Shown: positions 22,415 to 31,462, numbered from the stretch's first letter. The stretch is DNA of 43,209 nucleotides from a virus (IMGVR_UViG_3300037264_004848:1-43209), one strand, 5' to 3'. Numbers and translations: made by a program. Notes: generated by a model not told the origin, from the sequence alone.

Positions 22415-22585
22415 TCACGGGCTGGTGGTCGACGTCCTGCTGGTGGTCGACGTTCTGGACTCGAGCGCCCAAGTCTTGGCGCTCTCTTCTTTGACTTGAT
22501 CGTAGATCGACCACGCCGTCACGACCGCCACGATCCCGAAGAACACCAAGCCGACGATCATGACCGGATTCCACTTCCATCTCAT
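22415..22585 (-). CDS. Small single-pass membrane protein
   Basis: 56 aa on the minus strand from the ATG at 22585; a GTG nine bases further upstream is in frame. Residues ~9-28 are a transmembrane helix (VMIVGLVFFGIVAVVTAW) between a basic WKWN start and a soluble tail. The tail ends in a duplicated RTSTTS hexapeptide encoded by a direct DNA repeat. It lies 40 bases upstream of the beta-helix gene and is probably co-transcribed. It could anchor, export or protect against the beta-helix protein, or be a small lysis or exclusion factor. Confidence 0.5.
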   Translation of the reverse strand: MRWKWNPVMIVGLVFFGIVAVVTAWSIYDQVKEESAKTWALESRTSTTSRTSTTSP

Positions 22586-22663
22586 GGGCGTCACGTTGCC
22601 GGGCTTCACGTCGCTGTGTCCAGGCCCTTCCCAACCCCGGACCCCTGTGGCACCTTCCCCCGC

Positions 22664-24073
22664 ATGCCGGACCGACGGGGTGCGCCGGATTGCGACTTCA
22701 CGCTCGAGAAGGCCTACGGGCGCGTCCCAGGGCAGGTCCCGGGCGTCACTCCTCCCCTGTCCTCCGGCTTCCGGCGCCTGGATCCCGCGATCGAGCGGAT
22801 GCTGACCGAGAAGCCGCCCGACTTCACCCTCGACGCGTACACGGACAGGCCGATCGCGACCCCGCGCGCGGTGGTGTCCGGCTTCGGCTTCACCCCGACG
22901 CTCGAGAACATGCTGGCCAAGGCGATCGGCGAGATGGTCGGCACCGCGCCGAACGAGCTCGTCTTGCGGCAGCGCCTGATGGAGAAGATGCTCTCGGACG
23001 GCTACCCGTTCGAGGCGCGGCAGCTGATCTTCAAGCGCTCGCTCGCGTTCTTCCGCCACACGCTCCAGAAGTCAGGCGACCCCGAGATCTTCAAGCCCGA
23101 GGAGCTCCACCCGGACCGCTACCCGAAGCTCCGCCGCACCGGCGAGAAGAAGCGCGAGAAGGACCAGCGGAAGAAGCAGGGCCTCGAGAAGGCCGGCGGC
23201 GAGGGATCGAGGGGCGGTCGGGTCATCGGGCACACGAGCGGAGGGAAGCCGGTTTACGCAAGCGAGACCGGGAGTCCATCCTTTCACGCAAATAATGCGA
23301 GTCACGCCGCAGAAAACACCCCCACGAAAGAAGCGCACGAGCGCGCTGCCATTTTGCATTCGCACGCGGCGTCCGTCTCGGACGGGCAGCAGGAGCACAT
23401 GCACCAGAGAACCGCTGCGCAGCATAAAGAGGCGGCTGGTAAGTTTGATGAATTGGCGATCGCTCACCACCAGAAGCAAGCCGCTCACTTCGAGCAGAAA
23501 ACGACCGCGGCGCGCATGGCGGGCGACCACGCCTCCGCTGACCGCTACGATCGCGCCGCGTTCTCGCACGAGAAGATTGCCGAGCTCCACGCGGCCGGCG
23601 CGCACGAGGACGCCGAGAAGATGAAGACGCAGGAGGCCGGCGCGCTCTCCCCGAAGGCGGTCGAGTCCCCGAAGAAGACCGGCGTCACCTGGGGCAAGCT
23701 GTTCGAGAAGGCGGAGGCGCGCGGCGGCAAGTACCATCGGCGCGTCACCCAAGGCGGGGAGCACCGCTACTATTACGACGAGAAGAAGTACGAGAAGGAC
23801 CACGGCAGCCATCTCGACGGCGCCGAGGCCCGGCACCAGCACCTCTCGTCCTCCGTGCTGAAGTGCGTGGAGAAGGCCGGCGAGGCCGGTTGCGATCTGA
23901 CCGCGTTCGCTCCGCTCGTGAAGAAGCACGGCGCCCAGGCGGTGCACGACGCGGTGAGCGGGCAGGTCGGCAAGTCGATCGGGTTCAAAGCCGGTCGCTT
24001 CTACAAGAAGCCGGGAGACGTCCAGAAGTCGATGCGCCCGGATGCGCGGTTCATGATCGGCGAGCCGCCGTGA
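22664..24073 (+). CDS. Virion-block polyprotein with GGKxIGH-type and His-rich helical modules
   Basis: 469 aa from the ATG at 22664 (no clear Shine-Dalgarno, start uncertain). Residues ~1-150 are helical and presumably structural. Near 186-200, RGGRVIGHTSGGKPVYAS is one of the short linker modules shared with the proteins at 24349 and 37047. Residues ~210-330 are a helical array dense in His and Ala (HERAAILHSHAASV, HQRTAAQHKEAAGKF). Near 355-375, KAEARGGKYHRRV plus HRYYYDEKKY matches the KYIRR/YQYEY module of the next polyprotein. It ends in basic repeats. It is probably a capsid-associated or ejected protein. It starts divergently from the minus-strand cassette and overlaps the next GTG. 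Confidence 0.55.
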   Translation: MPDRRGAPDCDFTLEKAYGRVPGQVPGVTPPLSSGFRRLDPAIERMLTEKPPDFTLDAYTDRPIATPRAVVSGFGFTPTLENMLAKAIGEMVGTAPNELVLRQRLMEKMLSDGYPFEARQLIFKRSLAFFRHTLQKSGDPEIFKPEELHPDRYPKLRRTGEKKREKDQRKKQGLEKAGGEGSRGGRVIGHTSGGKPVYASETGSPSFHANNASHAAENTPTKEAHERAAILHSHAASVSDGQQEHMHQRTAAQHKEAAGKFDELAIAHHQKQAAHFEQKTTAARMAGDHASADRYDRAAFSHEKIAELHAAGAHEDAEKMKTQEAGALSPKAVESPKKTGVTWGKLFEKAEARGGKYHRRVTQGGEHRYYYDEKKYEKDHGSHLDGAEARHQHLSSSVLKCVEKAGEAGCDLTAFAPLVKKHGAQAVHDAVSGQVGKSIGFKAGRFYKKPGDVQKSMRPDARFMIGEPP

Positions 24074-24345
24074 TCCCGCACGAGAGAATCATCGTCGAGG
24101 CAGCCGAAGCGTTCCGAAGAGAGGCCGTCATGATCACGCAGGGAGATCTCGAAAACTGGTTCACGTACCACGCTCCGAGCGAGGCGGATCAGCTCAAGTT
24201 CAAGGCCATCCGCGCAGCGGCGCACGCCTTCGCGAAGGTCCTCCTCGAGAACACGCCGCCGAGCGCGGACCAGACGGTGGCCGTGCGCCACGTGCGCGAT
24301 GCAGTGATGAGCGCGAACAGCGCGATCGCCTGCGGCGGGAGGTAG
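24070..24345 (+). CDS. Acb2/Tad1 hairpin-like protein (candidate anti-CBASS/anti-Thoeris sponge)
   Basis: 91 aa, GTG start overlapping the upstream stop. After ~20 residues the chain reads ENWFTYHAP, a helix with IRAAAHAFAKVLLE, a TPPSADQT turn and a last helix VRHVRDAVMSANSAIACGG. This FxYHxP, PxSxx(x)A, R(E/D)AVMxANxAIA pattern matches, from memory, small phage proteins grouped with Acb2/Tad1. In that group, oligomers sequester cyclic-nucleotide or cyclic ADP-ribose signals and so block CBASS or Thoeris. The family call is by eye and needs a profile search. It is wedged between two structural polyprotein genes. A later ATG (24130) would give 71 aa. Confidence 0.6.
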   Translation: MIPHERIIVEAAEAFRREAVMITQGDLENWFTYHAPSEADQLKFKAIRAAAHAFAKVLLENTPPSADQTVAVRHVRDAVMSANSAIACGGR

Positions 24346-24348
24346 CCC

Positions 24349-27300
24349 TTGAATTGGATCACGCCGAGTGGCCAACCGGACAGGAGCATCCCGCTCGGCG
24401 AGGACCCGCACGTCTCCGCCACGGAGGAGAACAGCGCCGCGCGCGCGATCGCCGAGGGAACCTCCGTCGGCATCACTGATCAGGTCATGGCGCTGGCGCG
24501 CAACATGGACCTCGTCCAGAAGGGCTTCTCGATCGAGCAGATCCAGCAGCTCCGACCGGGCAAGAAACAGCCGCCGCTCGTGCAGTCGCACGGCAACTGG
24601 TACGTGCCGAAGGGCGAGGAGACCGCGGACCTCGACTTCGCCAAGTCGATGACGGCCGAGATGGTGACCGTCGGGCAGGACGGCTACGGGCGCCCCCAAC
24701 CGCAGGCCGCGGTGGTCAACCTCCAGAAGGGGCAGAAGCCCAAGGTCGAGGTGCGCGAGCCGAAGCCGCAGGAGATGGTCACCGTCGGGGATGACGACGA
24801 CGCGGGCCCGCCGGAGAGGCTCCAGAAGGACGCCGTCCAGAAGAGCATCGAGCAGGACGACGGCGTGGACGTCAACGAGCCCCTCTCGAAGAGCGACATG
24901 CTCCACGGGGGCGGGCGCAGCTGGGCGGATCAGTTCCAGGGGACGCCGCTCTACTCCGAGGCCCTGAAGTGCGAGGAGGACAGCCTCGAGCGCGAGATCG
25001 AGCTCCGCCGAAGGAAGCGCGCGCAGCGCCAGCAGGACGATCAGCGAAAGGCCTCCGCAGGGCGCGACGAGAAGGCCTGGAACGCGATCTACGAGATCGA
25101 AGAGCAGGGTCGCGCGGAATACGATCAGGCCAAGGAGGACCTCGCGCTCAAGCTCGTGAGGCACCGCCGGAGCGAGGAGGAGCTGTACCAAGAGCAGCGC
25201 CGGCTCCGCGAGGGCATGTCAAAATCTCGCACGCCGTTCGACAGCCTCCAGAAGGCGATCGACGAGGCCGAGAAGGCGCAGCCGTCGGCCAGCGCGGACG
25301 TCACCCCGGAGAAGGCGCGGAAGATCCTGCACGACGGATCCGTGCGCGGCCACCCGCTCACCGAGCAGCAGCGCAAGATGTTCGGGGCGATCGCCTCGCG
25401 AGGCAAGAAGGTCGAGAAGGCGGAAGGACCGCCTCCGGTCAAGAAGCCGCCGGACGCACCCAAGGCCACGCTCCAGAAGCCCGAGATGACCGACGAGCAG
25501 AAGAAGGTCGCGGCGGAGCTCCGCGCGGCCCGGAAGAGCCTGTCGATCGGAGCGGCCATCCTGGAGGACCACCTCGAGAAGTCGGGCGAGTGGTTCGCCA
25601 AAGCAGAGGGGGGCGGGCACAAGTACATCCGCAGGACGGGAATGCCGGGCAGCTACCAGTACGAGTACGCGGAGGCCGAGGGGCCGAAGCCCGCGCATTC
25701 GGCCGAGGACATGGTGAGCGGGAAGGGTCCGTACAAGCCGGGCGAGACGCTGAGCCACCTCCACGACAGTCCGGAGACCGCGCACGTGATTGCCGATTAT
25801 CCGTACGGCAGCCATCGCACGGAGAAGCGCGTATGGGTCGAGAGCCACCCGAAGAAGGGCCAGCGCGCGATGAGCCAAACCAAGAACCCGAAGACGGGAC
25901 TTTGGAACAAGCCGGACGCGAGCGTCTACCACGACGCGCACGTGCTGCACGTGGATGACGTCGGGCACGTCAAGCACGATGCCTTCTCGCTCGCGTACAC
26001 CAGCGGGGCCACGGCCCAGAAGTTCCTGGACGAGCACAAGGACGGGATCGCCCCTGATCGTCTGGCCAAGATTCAGTTTCGCATCGACTACGACAAGCTG
26101 ATGGATGCGAAGAAGAAGGAGGCCGAGGAGAAGGGCGGCAAGCTCGAGTACGGGACGCCCGAGTACGCGGCGGCCCACAAGGAGTCGATGAGCGCTGCGA
26201 TGCACTCCAGCGGGCAGCTCGAGCAGATGAAGCAGGAGGGCGCGAAGGAAGCCGAGGCGGCCAAGGAGAAGAAAGCCGCGAAGAAGGAGAAGGCGGCGGA
26301 AGCAAAGCACGCACGTGTGACTTACGAGGCTGCGATGGGTGAGTTTAGAACAGCATCTTCAAAGCACAGCGAGGTCACGGCGGCCTACCGTGCGAAAAAG
26401 GTGGGCGATGCTGAATTTTTGGCGTCAAAAAAGGCGCTGGATGCCGCGAGCAAGAAGGCTGATGCCGCTGAAGCGTTGGTGAAGAAAAGCATGGACCCAT
26501 TCAAAGACTTTTTGGCTAAGGCCGAGGGCGAGCGGGGTGGGAAGATCATCGGTCACTCAGCCGGTGGGAAGCCGATCTACGAGCCCCACGCGGATGCGGT
26601 GGCTCGGATGCGCGAGCACGTGAACCTCCAGAAGAAGACGGCGAAGGGGAAGCTGGCGGAGCACGCAGCCGATCACCTTCACCGAACATCGAAGGACTTC
26701 TCTCCAGCCGACCACGCGGACGCGGCCAAGGAGCACAAGAAGGAAGCGAGCGACCATTCGAAGAGCGAGAAGGTCCGAGCCTTCCACCAGGCGATCTCGG
26801 AAGCTCACGATGCGAAGGCGTCCAACAAGGCCACACCAGCGGCAGCAGCTCGGGCCAAGGCGGATGCGTCAGCAGCCAAGCGGGAAGCGTCAGCCAAGAA
26901 GAAGGAAGAAGCTCGTCCGAAGCAGACAATCGCAACCACGTCGGGTGGGCACGAGATCAAGAACACGCACCACATCCGGGACAGCGCGGCGGGGACGAGC
27001 CTCAACGAGGGTCCAGCTTCGAGCGCCAAGGGCACGGTCAACACGCCGATCGAGACCGAGATGGGTCCGCACCTCTCGCCCGAGCAGCACCGCGACATCG
27101 CGCAGCACCACAAGGACCAGGCGCACGCGCACGCGGCGAAGCACGACCGGGATAAGGGCCCCACCATGCGCATCAGCCCCACGCGGGTGGAGCGCTTCGG
27201 CGAGCACGGCACGAAGATCCGCCAGCACGAGCACGCGGCCGAGCTCCACGAAGCGGCGGCCAAGCTCAAGGAGGCCGCGCCGAAGGGCCAGGCCGGCTTC

Positions 27301-28344
27301 GCGTTCAAGAGCTTCGGGCGCTGGTACGATAGTCTGATCAAGTCCGGCGAGGACAAGGAGAGAGCGATGACTCAAGGATTCAGCGATCTGGACAACTGGC
27401 TCCAGAAGGCCGGCGACCGCGTCGTCAACGACGGCGAGGATCGCGTCAGCGTCGGCCGCGCCGGCTCACCGGCCAACACCGGCGCCCCTGGCGTCGGCAC
27501 CGAGGATCTCGAGTACGACGGCGACATGACGTCCGGGAACGGCTCGCGCACGATGGAGGGCCGCACCTCGATCGAGAAGGAAGGCGAACCGGCCGACACC
27601 GGCGTCACCGCCGGCTACGGCAGCGAGCACGACCTCGAGGGCGACGATGGCCAGGACCGCGGCATGACCGACCGGACCACCGTCGACTCGCCCGGCTCGC
27701 CCGCGAACACAGGGGCACCGTCGATCTCGTCCGAGGACCTCGAGCACCCCTCGATGTCAAAGGCGCACCAAGGCAGCATGGGCCTCGATCCCGACGACCC
27801 CATGGAGGCCATGGTCAAGAACGAGGACGAGGAAGAAGGGGACGACGAGGACGAGGAGAAGGCCATGACCAAGGCCGACCACATCCTCGACGGCGGCGAG
27901 CACGCGCGCGCGGCGATCATCTCGCAGCTCCAGAAGAGCCGCGACGTCTTCGTGGGCTACGGCCAGGAGGGAGACTCGACGCTGCCTTCCTTCCAGAAGT
28001 CGCGGCCCGAGGTCGAGAAGCCGTCCTACTGGATGCAGAAGGGCGGATCGATGCTCTACTCCGACCAGGAGGACAAGCTGATCGAGCGCAACCTGAACAT
28101 GGTCGACGACCTCAATTTCTACCAGACGCCGAAGCTCGAGCTCGAGTCCCAGCTCCAGAAGTCGCACGAGTGCCCGCTCTGCAAGTCGCTCACGCCGGTC
28201 ACGCTCTCGGACTGTCAAAATTGCGGACACATGGTGATGGGCGGCGACGTGGCGGTGACTGGCACCGGCGGCGCGATGATCCTCGAGAAGGCCGTGGCGA
28301 TGACGTTGATCCCGCCCGACCTCGACGACGTCTTCGTGAGGTAG
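24349..28344 (+). CDS. Large modular virion polyprotein
   Basis: 1331 aa. The TTG at 24349 is chosen for the GGGAGG seven bases upstream. Order: Gln/Lys-rich helical region with many Leu/Val-Gln-Lys (1-400); KYIRR/YQYEY module (~425-445); a conserved-looking phage domain with YPYGSHRTEKRVWVES, RAMSQTKNPKTGLWNKP and GHVKHDAFSLAY (~475-560); Lys/Ala coiled coil (~585-720); GGKIIGHSAGGKPIY (~730-745); His/Ala helical tracts (~750-980); three Gly/Pro/Asp repeats with SPANTGAP (~1025-1140); an acidic stretch; and a terminal zinc ribbon CPLC / CQNCG (~1275-1298). It lies immediately upstream of the portal. It could act as scaffold or internal head protein. No protease site is proven. Confidence 0.55.
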   Translation: MNWITPSGQPDRSIPLGEDPHVSATEENSAARAIAEGTSVGITDQVMALARNMDLVQKGFSIEQIQQLRPGKKQPPLVQSHGNWYVPKGEETADLDFAKSMTAEMVTVGQDGYGRPQPQAAVVNLQKGQKPKVEVREPKPQEMVTVGDDDDAGPPERLQKDAVQKSIEQDDGVDVNEPLSKSDMLHGGGRSWADQFQGTPLYSEALKCEEDSLEREIELRRRKRAQRQQDDQRKASAGRDEKAWNAIYEIEEQGRAEYDQAKEDLALKLVRHRRSEEELYQEQRRLREGMSKSRTPFDSLQKAIDEAEKAQPSASADVTPEKARKILHDGSVRGHPLTEQQRKMFGAIASRGKKVEKAEGPPPVKKPPDAPKATLQKPEMTDEQKKVAAELRAARKSLSIGAAILEDHLEKSGEWFAKAEGGGHKYIRRTGMPGSYQYEYAEAEGPKPAHSAEDMVSGKGPYKPGETLSHLHDSPETAHVIADYPYGSHRTEKRVWVESHPKKGQRAMSQTKNPKTGLWNKPDASVYHDAHVLHVDDVGHVKHDAFSLAYTSGATAQKFLDEHKDGIAPDRLAKIQFRIDYDKLMDAKKKEAEEKGGKLEYGTPEYAAAHKESMSAAMHSSGQLEQMKQEGAKEAEAAKEKKAAKKEKAAEAKHARVTYEAAMGEFRTASSKHSEVTAAYRAKKVGDAEFLASKKALDAASKKADAAEALVKKSMDPFKDFLAKAEGERGGKIIGHSAGGKPIYEPHADAVARMREHVNLQKKTAKGKLAEHAADHLHRTSKDFSPADHADAAKEHKKEASDHSKSEKVRAFHQAISEAHDAKASNKATPAAAARAKADASAAKREASAKKKEEARPKQTIATTSGGHEIKNTHHIRDSAAGTSLNEGPASSAKGTVNTPIETEMGPHLSPEQHRDIAQHHKDQAHAHAAKHDRDKGPTMRISPTRVERFGEHGTKIRQHEHAAELHEAAAKLKEAAPKGQAGFAFKSFGRWYDSLIKSGEDKERAMTQGFSDLDNWLQKAGDRVVNDGEDRVSVGRAGSPANTGAPGVGTEDLEYDGDMTSGNGSRTMEGRTSIEKEGEPADTGVTAGYGSEHDLEGDDGQDRGMTDRTTVDSPGSPANTGAPSISSEDLEHPSMSKAHQGSMGLDPDDPMEAMVKNEDEEEGDDEDEEKAMTKADHILDGGEHARAAIISQLQKSRDVFVGYGQEGDSTLPSFQKSRPEVEKPSYWMQKGGSMLYSDQEDKLIERNLNMVDDLNFYQTPKLELESQLQKSHECPLCKSLTPVTLSDCQNCGHMVMGGDVAVTGTGGAMILEKAVAMTLIPPDLDDVFVR
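27457..27765 (+). repeat. Threefold Gly/Pro/Asp repeat inside the 1331-aa protein
   Basis: Three tandem copies of about 37 codons share the theme R-x-(S/T)-(V/I)-x-x-x-G-(S/E)-P-A-(N/D)-T-G-(A/V), ending in E-D-L-E or H-D-L-E. Copies 1 and 3 are closest (both have SPANTGAP); copy 2 is more diverged. They are probably a flexible spacer. Confidence 0.6.
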
Positions 28345-28360
28345 GCCGGAGACAAAACGG

Positions 28361-31042
28361 GTGGCGTCGCTCCTCGACAGACTGGCCGGCATCGGCAGCA
28401 TGACCGTCGAGCGCGCGCTCGGGGGCCTCGAGGGCATGCTCAAGGCGAACGGGGCGACAGCGCCGGTAGTCGAAGAGGCGAAGGACCCTCCGACCAGTCT
28501 TTTTTGGGATCCGTTCTCGATCATCGAGCAGCTTGGCTACAAGGAGAAGCCGGGCGCGATCACGTACGGAACGCTCCAGGCGATGGTGTGGCGACTCCCG
28601 CTGATCCACGCCATCATCCTCACGCGCATCAACCAGGTCGCTGCATTCGCGAGACCTCAGCGCGACCTCTTCCAGGTCGGCTTTCGCGTGAAGCTCGTCG
28701 ACAGCACGGCGAAGCCGTCACCCGCCGATCGCAAGTTCATCCGGCGCGCCGAGGACATGATCATGACCACCGGCGTGACGGACAACCCGATCATGCGGGA
28801 GGGCTTCGAGAAGTTCCTGCGCAAGGCCGTGCGCGACTCGATGACCCTCGACCAATGGTGTCACCCAGCCGGAACGAGCATCGAGACGCTCGGAGGCTAT
28901 CAGGCGATCGAAGAAATCGAGGTTGGGGATTTTGTCCGAACGCATACAGGGCGCCTGCGGCGGGTCGCGGAGCTGAAGCAGCGCAAGTATTCGGGGCTGA
29001 TGATTCGAGCGAAGGCTAGGGCGCAATCAATCGAGATGACCGCTGCGCATCCTATTCTTGCGATTAAGGATCGCTGGTTCAATCTGACCCCCAATCGTGG
29101 CCAAAAACCAGAATGGATCGACGCCTCGCAGCTGCGGGAAGGCATGTACCTTTGCTACCCCAAACCGAAGCTGAAGGTTGATCCTCAGGAGACGAAGGCC
29201 GGACCACTGACTTCAGAGATTGCTTGGATGCTCGGGTTGTATGTTGCGAACGGAAATACAGATCGAGGGCGATCGAAGCAACCTGGTGCTGGGGTTCAGT
29301 TCACGCTCAATGGGGCGGATGGGGCGATCGCGGATCGACTGGCGGCGGTGGGGACTGGGCTTGGATTCAAGGTGAGGATTACGACGTACGAAGATCGCTA
29401 CGCGATTCGCGTCGGCTTCGCAACGGGGTCCGCTGATTGGGGGGTTTGGTTCTGCGATGCATGCGGCCCTAATGCGGGAGCCAAGTACATCCCTTCTTTT
29501 ATCTGGACCGCGGAGCCAGAGCACCAGCGCTCGTTCTTAGCTGGGTATCTTGAGGGGGACGGTTGCTTCAAGGGAACGCGCGTGTCGTTCAATACAACTA
29601 GTCGGCAATTATTTCATGGATTGCGCACCTTGTTCGCGGCGCACGGAATGCTGGTTTCTGAAACTCGGATCTCTGAGGGAGGTTCTCCTGGTTCTGGATG
29701 GTCGGATCAAAGCTCTGGGCAGACGTCAGGCCCGGCGTATCGTGCGTTCGCGCGAGAGCAGGGGCTTCCGGTTGTTGATCCTCCAAAAAAGAGAGCGGCG
29801 TGGATTGAAGACGCTGATTTTTATTATCTGCGGATCAACGAAGTGGCGCAGTGGGAAGTCGAAGATCTTCCAGTCTACAACTTCGAGGTCGAAGTCGATC
29901 ACAGCTACGTGGCGAATGGGTTCGTGAGCCACAACTGCTTCGAGGTCGTCAAGAACCGGAAGGGGCAGCCGGCCGCGTTCTACGCAGTGGACGGCAGCAC
30001 GATCCGCCTCGCTGACACCGCGAGCGTCTACTTTGACGAGAACGCGGTCACCGAAGAGGCGTACACCGTCCAGATCTACGACGGCATGGTGATCCGCGAG
30101 TGGGCCCGGGACGAGATGGCCTTCTGCATCCGCAACCCGTCCACCTCGATCCGTAACTACGGGTACGGGATCGCCGAGGCGGAGATGCTGGTCACCACCA
30201 TCACGCAGCTCCTCTGGTCGATCGAGTACAACAGCAAGTTCTTCCAGCAGGGCAGCGCCGCGAAGGGGCTGCTCAACATCAAGGGTCCGATCAACCAGAC
30301 CCAGCTCGATGGCTTCCGGCGCATGTGGTACCAGATGGTTTCAGGCGTCGAGAACGCGTGGCGCACGCCCGTCCTCAACAGCGAGGAGGTGCAGTGGATC
30401 CCGATGCACTCCAGCAACCGGGACATGGAGTTCTCGGCCTTCATGGATTTCCTGATCAAGGTCGCTTGCGGTGTATTTCAGATGGATCCGATCGAGGTCG
30501 GGTTCAAGTACGGCAACCAAGGTCAGCAGCGCTCGATGTTCGAGGCCGCGAACAAGCAGAAGCTGATGGAATCGAAGGACAAGGGCCTCAAGCCCCTCCT
30601 TCGATTCATCGCGCGGAACCTCACCAACTACGTGATCCGTCCGATCGACCCGGACTTCGAGCTCGAGTTCGTGGGCCTCGAGGCGCAGACGCACGACGAG
30701 CTCGCCAAGCTGAACGCGCAGCGCGTGAAGACCACGCACTCCGTCAACGAGCTCCGCGCCGAGTACGATCTCCCGCCGATCGAGGGCGGCGACATCATCC
30801 TCGATCCCGTCTTCGCGCAGGCGCTCCAGATGGCCAAGATGGCGGAGCAGGGGCTCGATGCGAGCGGCCAGCCGATCGGCGCGGGCTCGGACCAAGCCGG
30901 CGCGGGTGACCACAACAACGACGGCAAGACGGACGAGAACGCGGCCAACCACGACTTTGGTCCGGAGGACTTCGAGGCGCTCGAGGGTCCGGACGACATC
31001 GAGCCGGAGGCCAAGAAGGCGCTTCTGGACTTCGAGTTTTAG
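28361..31042 (+). CDS. Portal protein interrupted by an intein
   Basis: 893 aa as encoded; removal of the intein (residues 167-525) leaves 534 aa, normal for a portal. GTG start with a purine-rich leader. N-extein: helical, with WRLPLIHAIILTRINQVAAF and a clip/stem-like region. C-extein: EVVKNRKGQPAAFYAVDG, then WSIEYNSKFFQQGS and FRRMWYQMVSGVENAWRTP, features of SPP1/HK97-type portals (12-mers at the capsid vertex through which TerL pumps DNA). The C-terminus (~800-893) is acidic and disordered. It lies directly after the 1331-aa polyprotein gene, with a short protein gene next. Confidence 0.85.
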   Translation: MASLLDRLAGIGSMTVERALGGLEGMLKANGATAPVVEEAKDPPTSLFWDPFSIIEQLGYKEKPGAITYGTLQAMVWRLPLIHAIILTRINQVAAFARPQRDLFQVGFRVKLVDSTAKPSPADRKFIRRAEDMIMTTGVTDNPIMREGFEKFLRKAVRDSMTLDQWCHPAGTSIETLGGYQAIEEIEVGDFVRTHTGRLRRVAELKQRKYSGLMIRAKARAQSIEMTAAHPILAIKDRWFNLTPNRGQKPEWIDASQLREGMYLCYPKPKLKVDPQETKAGPLTSEIAWMLGLYVANGNTDRGRSKQPGAGVQFTLNGADGAIADRLAAVGTGLGFKVRITTYEDRYAIRVGFATGSADWGVWFCDACGPNAGAKYIPSFIWTAEPEHQRSFLAGYLEGDGCFKGTRVSFNTTSRQLFHGLRTLFAAHGMLVSETRISEGGSPGSGWSDQSSGQTSGPAYRAFAREQGLPVVDPPKKRAAWIEDADFYYLRINEVAQWEVEDLPVYNFEVEVDHSYVANGFVSHNCFEVVKNRKGQPAAFYAVDGSTIRLADTASVYFDENAVTEEAYTVQIYDGMVIREWARDEMAFCIRNPSTSIRNYGYGIAEAEMLVTTITQLLWSIEYNSKFFQQGSAAKGLLNIKGPINQTQLDGFRRMWYQMVSGVENAWRTPVLNSEEVQWIPMHSSNRDMEFSAFMDFLIKVACGVFQMDPIEVGFKYGNQGQQRSMFEAANKQKLMESKDKGLKPLLRFIARNLTNYVIRPIDPDFELEFVGLEAQTHDELAKLNAQRVKTTHSVNELRAEYDLPPIEGGDIILDPVFAQALQMAKMAEQGLDASGQPIGAGSDQAGAGDHNNDGKTDENAANHDFGPEDFEALEGPDDIEPEAKKALLDFEF
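28859..29935 (+). mobile_element. Intein with LAGLIDADG endonuclease domain, in the portal gene
   Basis: 359 codons inserted between Trp166 and the +1 Cys526. Block A starts CHPAGTSIETLGGYQAIEEI, block B is EMTAAHPIL, and the C-terminal blocks are VYNFEVEVDHSYVANG then FVSHN followed by Cys. Cys1, the block B His, the penultimate His, terminal Asn and +1 Cys are all present, so class-1 splicing looks intact. The homing domain has GYLEGDG (intact Asp) but LGLYVANG in the first motif, where Asn replaces the usual acidic residue, so cutting may be weakened. GC is visibly lower than in the flanking exteins, suggesting recent arrival. Confidence 0.9.
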
Positions 31043-31051
31043 GAGAGAACC

Positions 31052-31462
31052 ATGGCGAAGCGGATCAGGATCAAGTCGTGGGTGAAGATCTTTCGGGAGC
31101 TGAAGGAGACGAACGCCGAGCACGCGCCGGACGACAAGGCGGCCGAGGAGATCATCGACGGGCTCGATCGCGGCAGCTACCGCGACGTCAACATCGCGGC
31201 GACCACGAGCGAGGCGCAGACGTTCCCCGACGTCACCACCGTGAAGGGCGTCTACTTCCTCGCCGACTCGGACTTCGACGCCGCGATCAACGGCGCTGCG
31301 GCCCTCGCGTTCCGCCGCCTCGACAACGCGGAGACGAACACCACCGAGAAGCTGCGCATGCTTCTCCAGGCGAACATCACCAGCCTGACGCTGACGAGTC
31401 CGGTGGGGGCGACCTTCGCGCTCACCGGCGTGCTCGTCTACGTCGGGGACCCAACCCCGTAG
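31052..31462 (+). CDS. Small head-region protein
   Basis: 136 aa with a GGAGAG ribosome site nine bases after the portal stop. The N-terminal ~45 residues are basic and helical. The rest is beta-rich (VKGVYFLADSDFDA, then ITSLTLTSPVGATFALTGV), like head decoration, head-tail connector or neck proteins. Its position between the portal and a capsid candidate fits a connector or decoration protein. No firm family. Confidence 0.45.
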   Translation: MAKRIRIKSWVKIFRELKETNAEHAPDDKAAEEIIDGLDRGSYRDVNIAATTSEAQTFPDVTTVKGVYFLADSDFDAAINGAAALAFRRLDNAETNTTEKLRMLLQANITSLTLTSPVGATFALTGVLVYVGDPTP

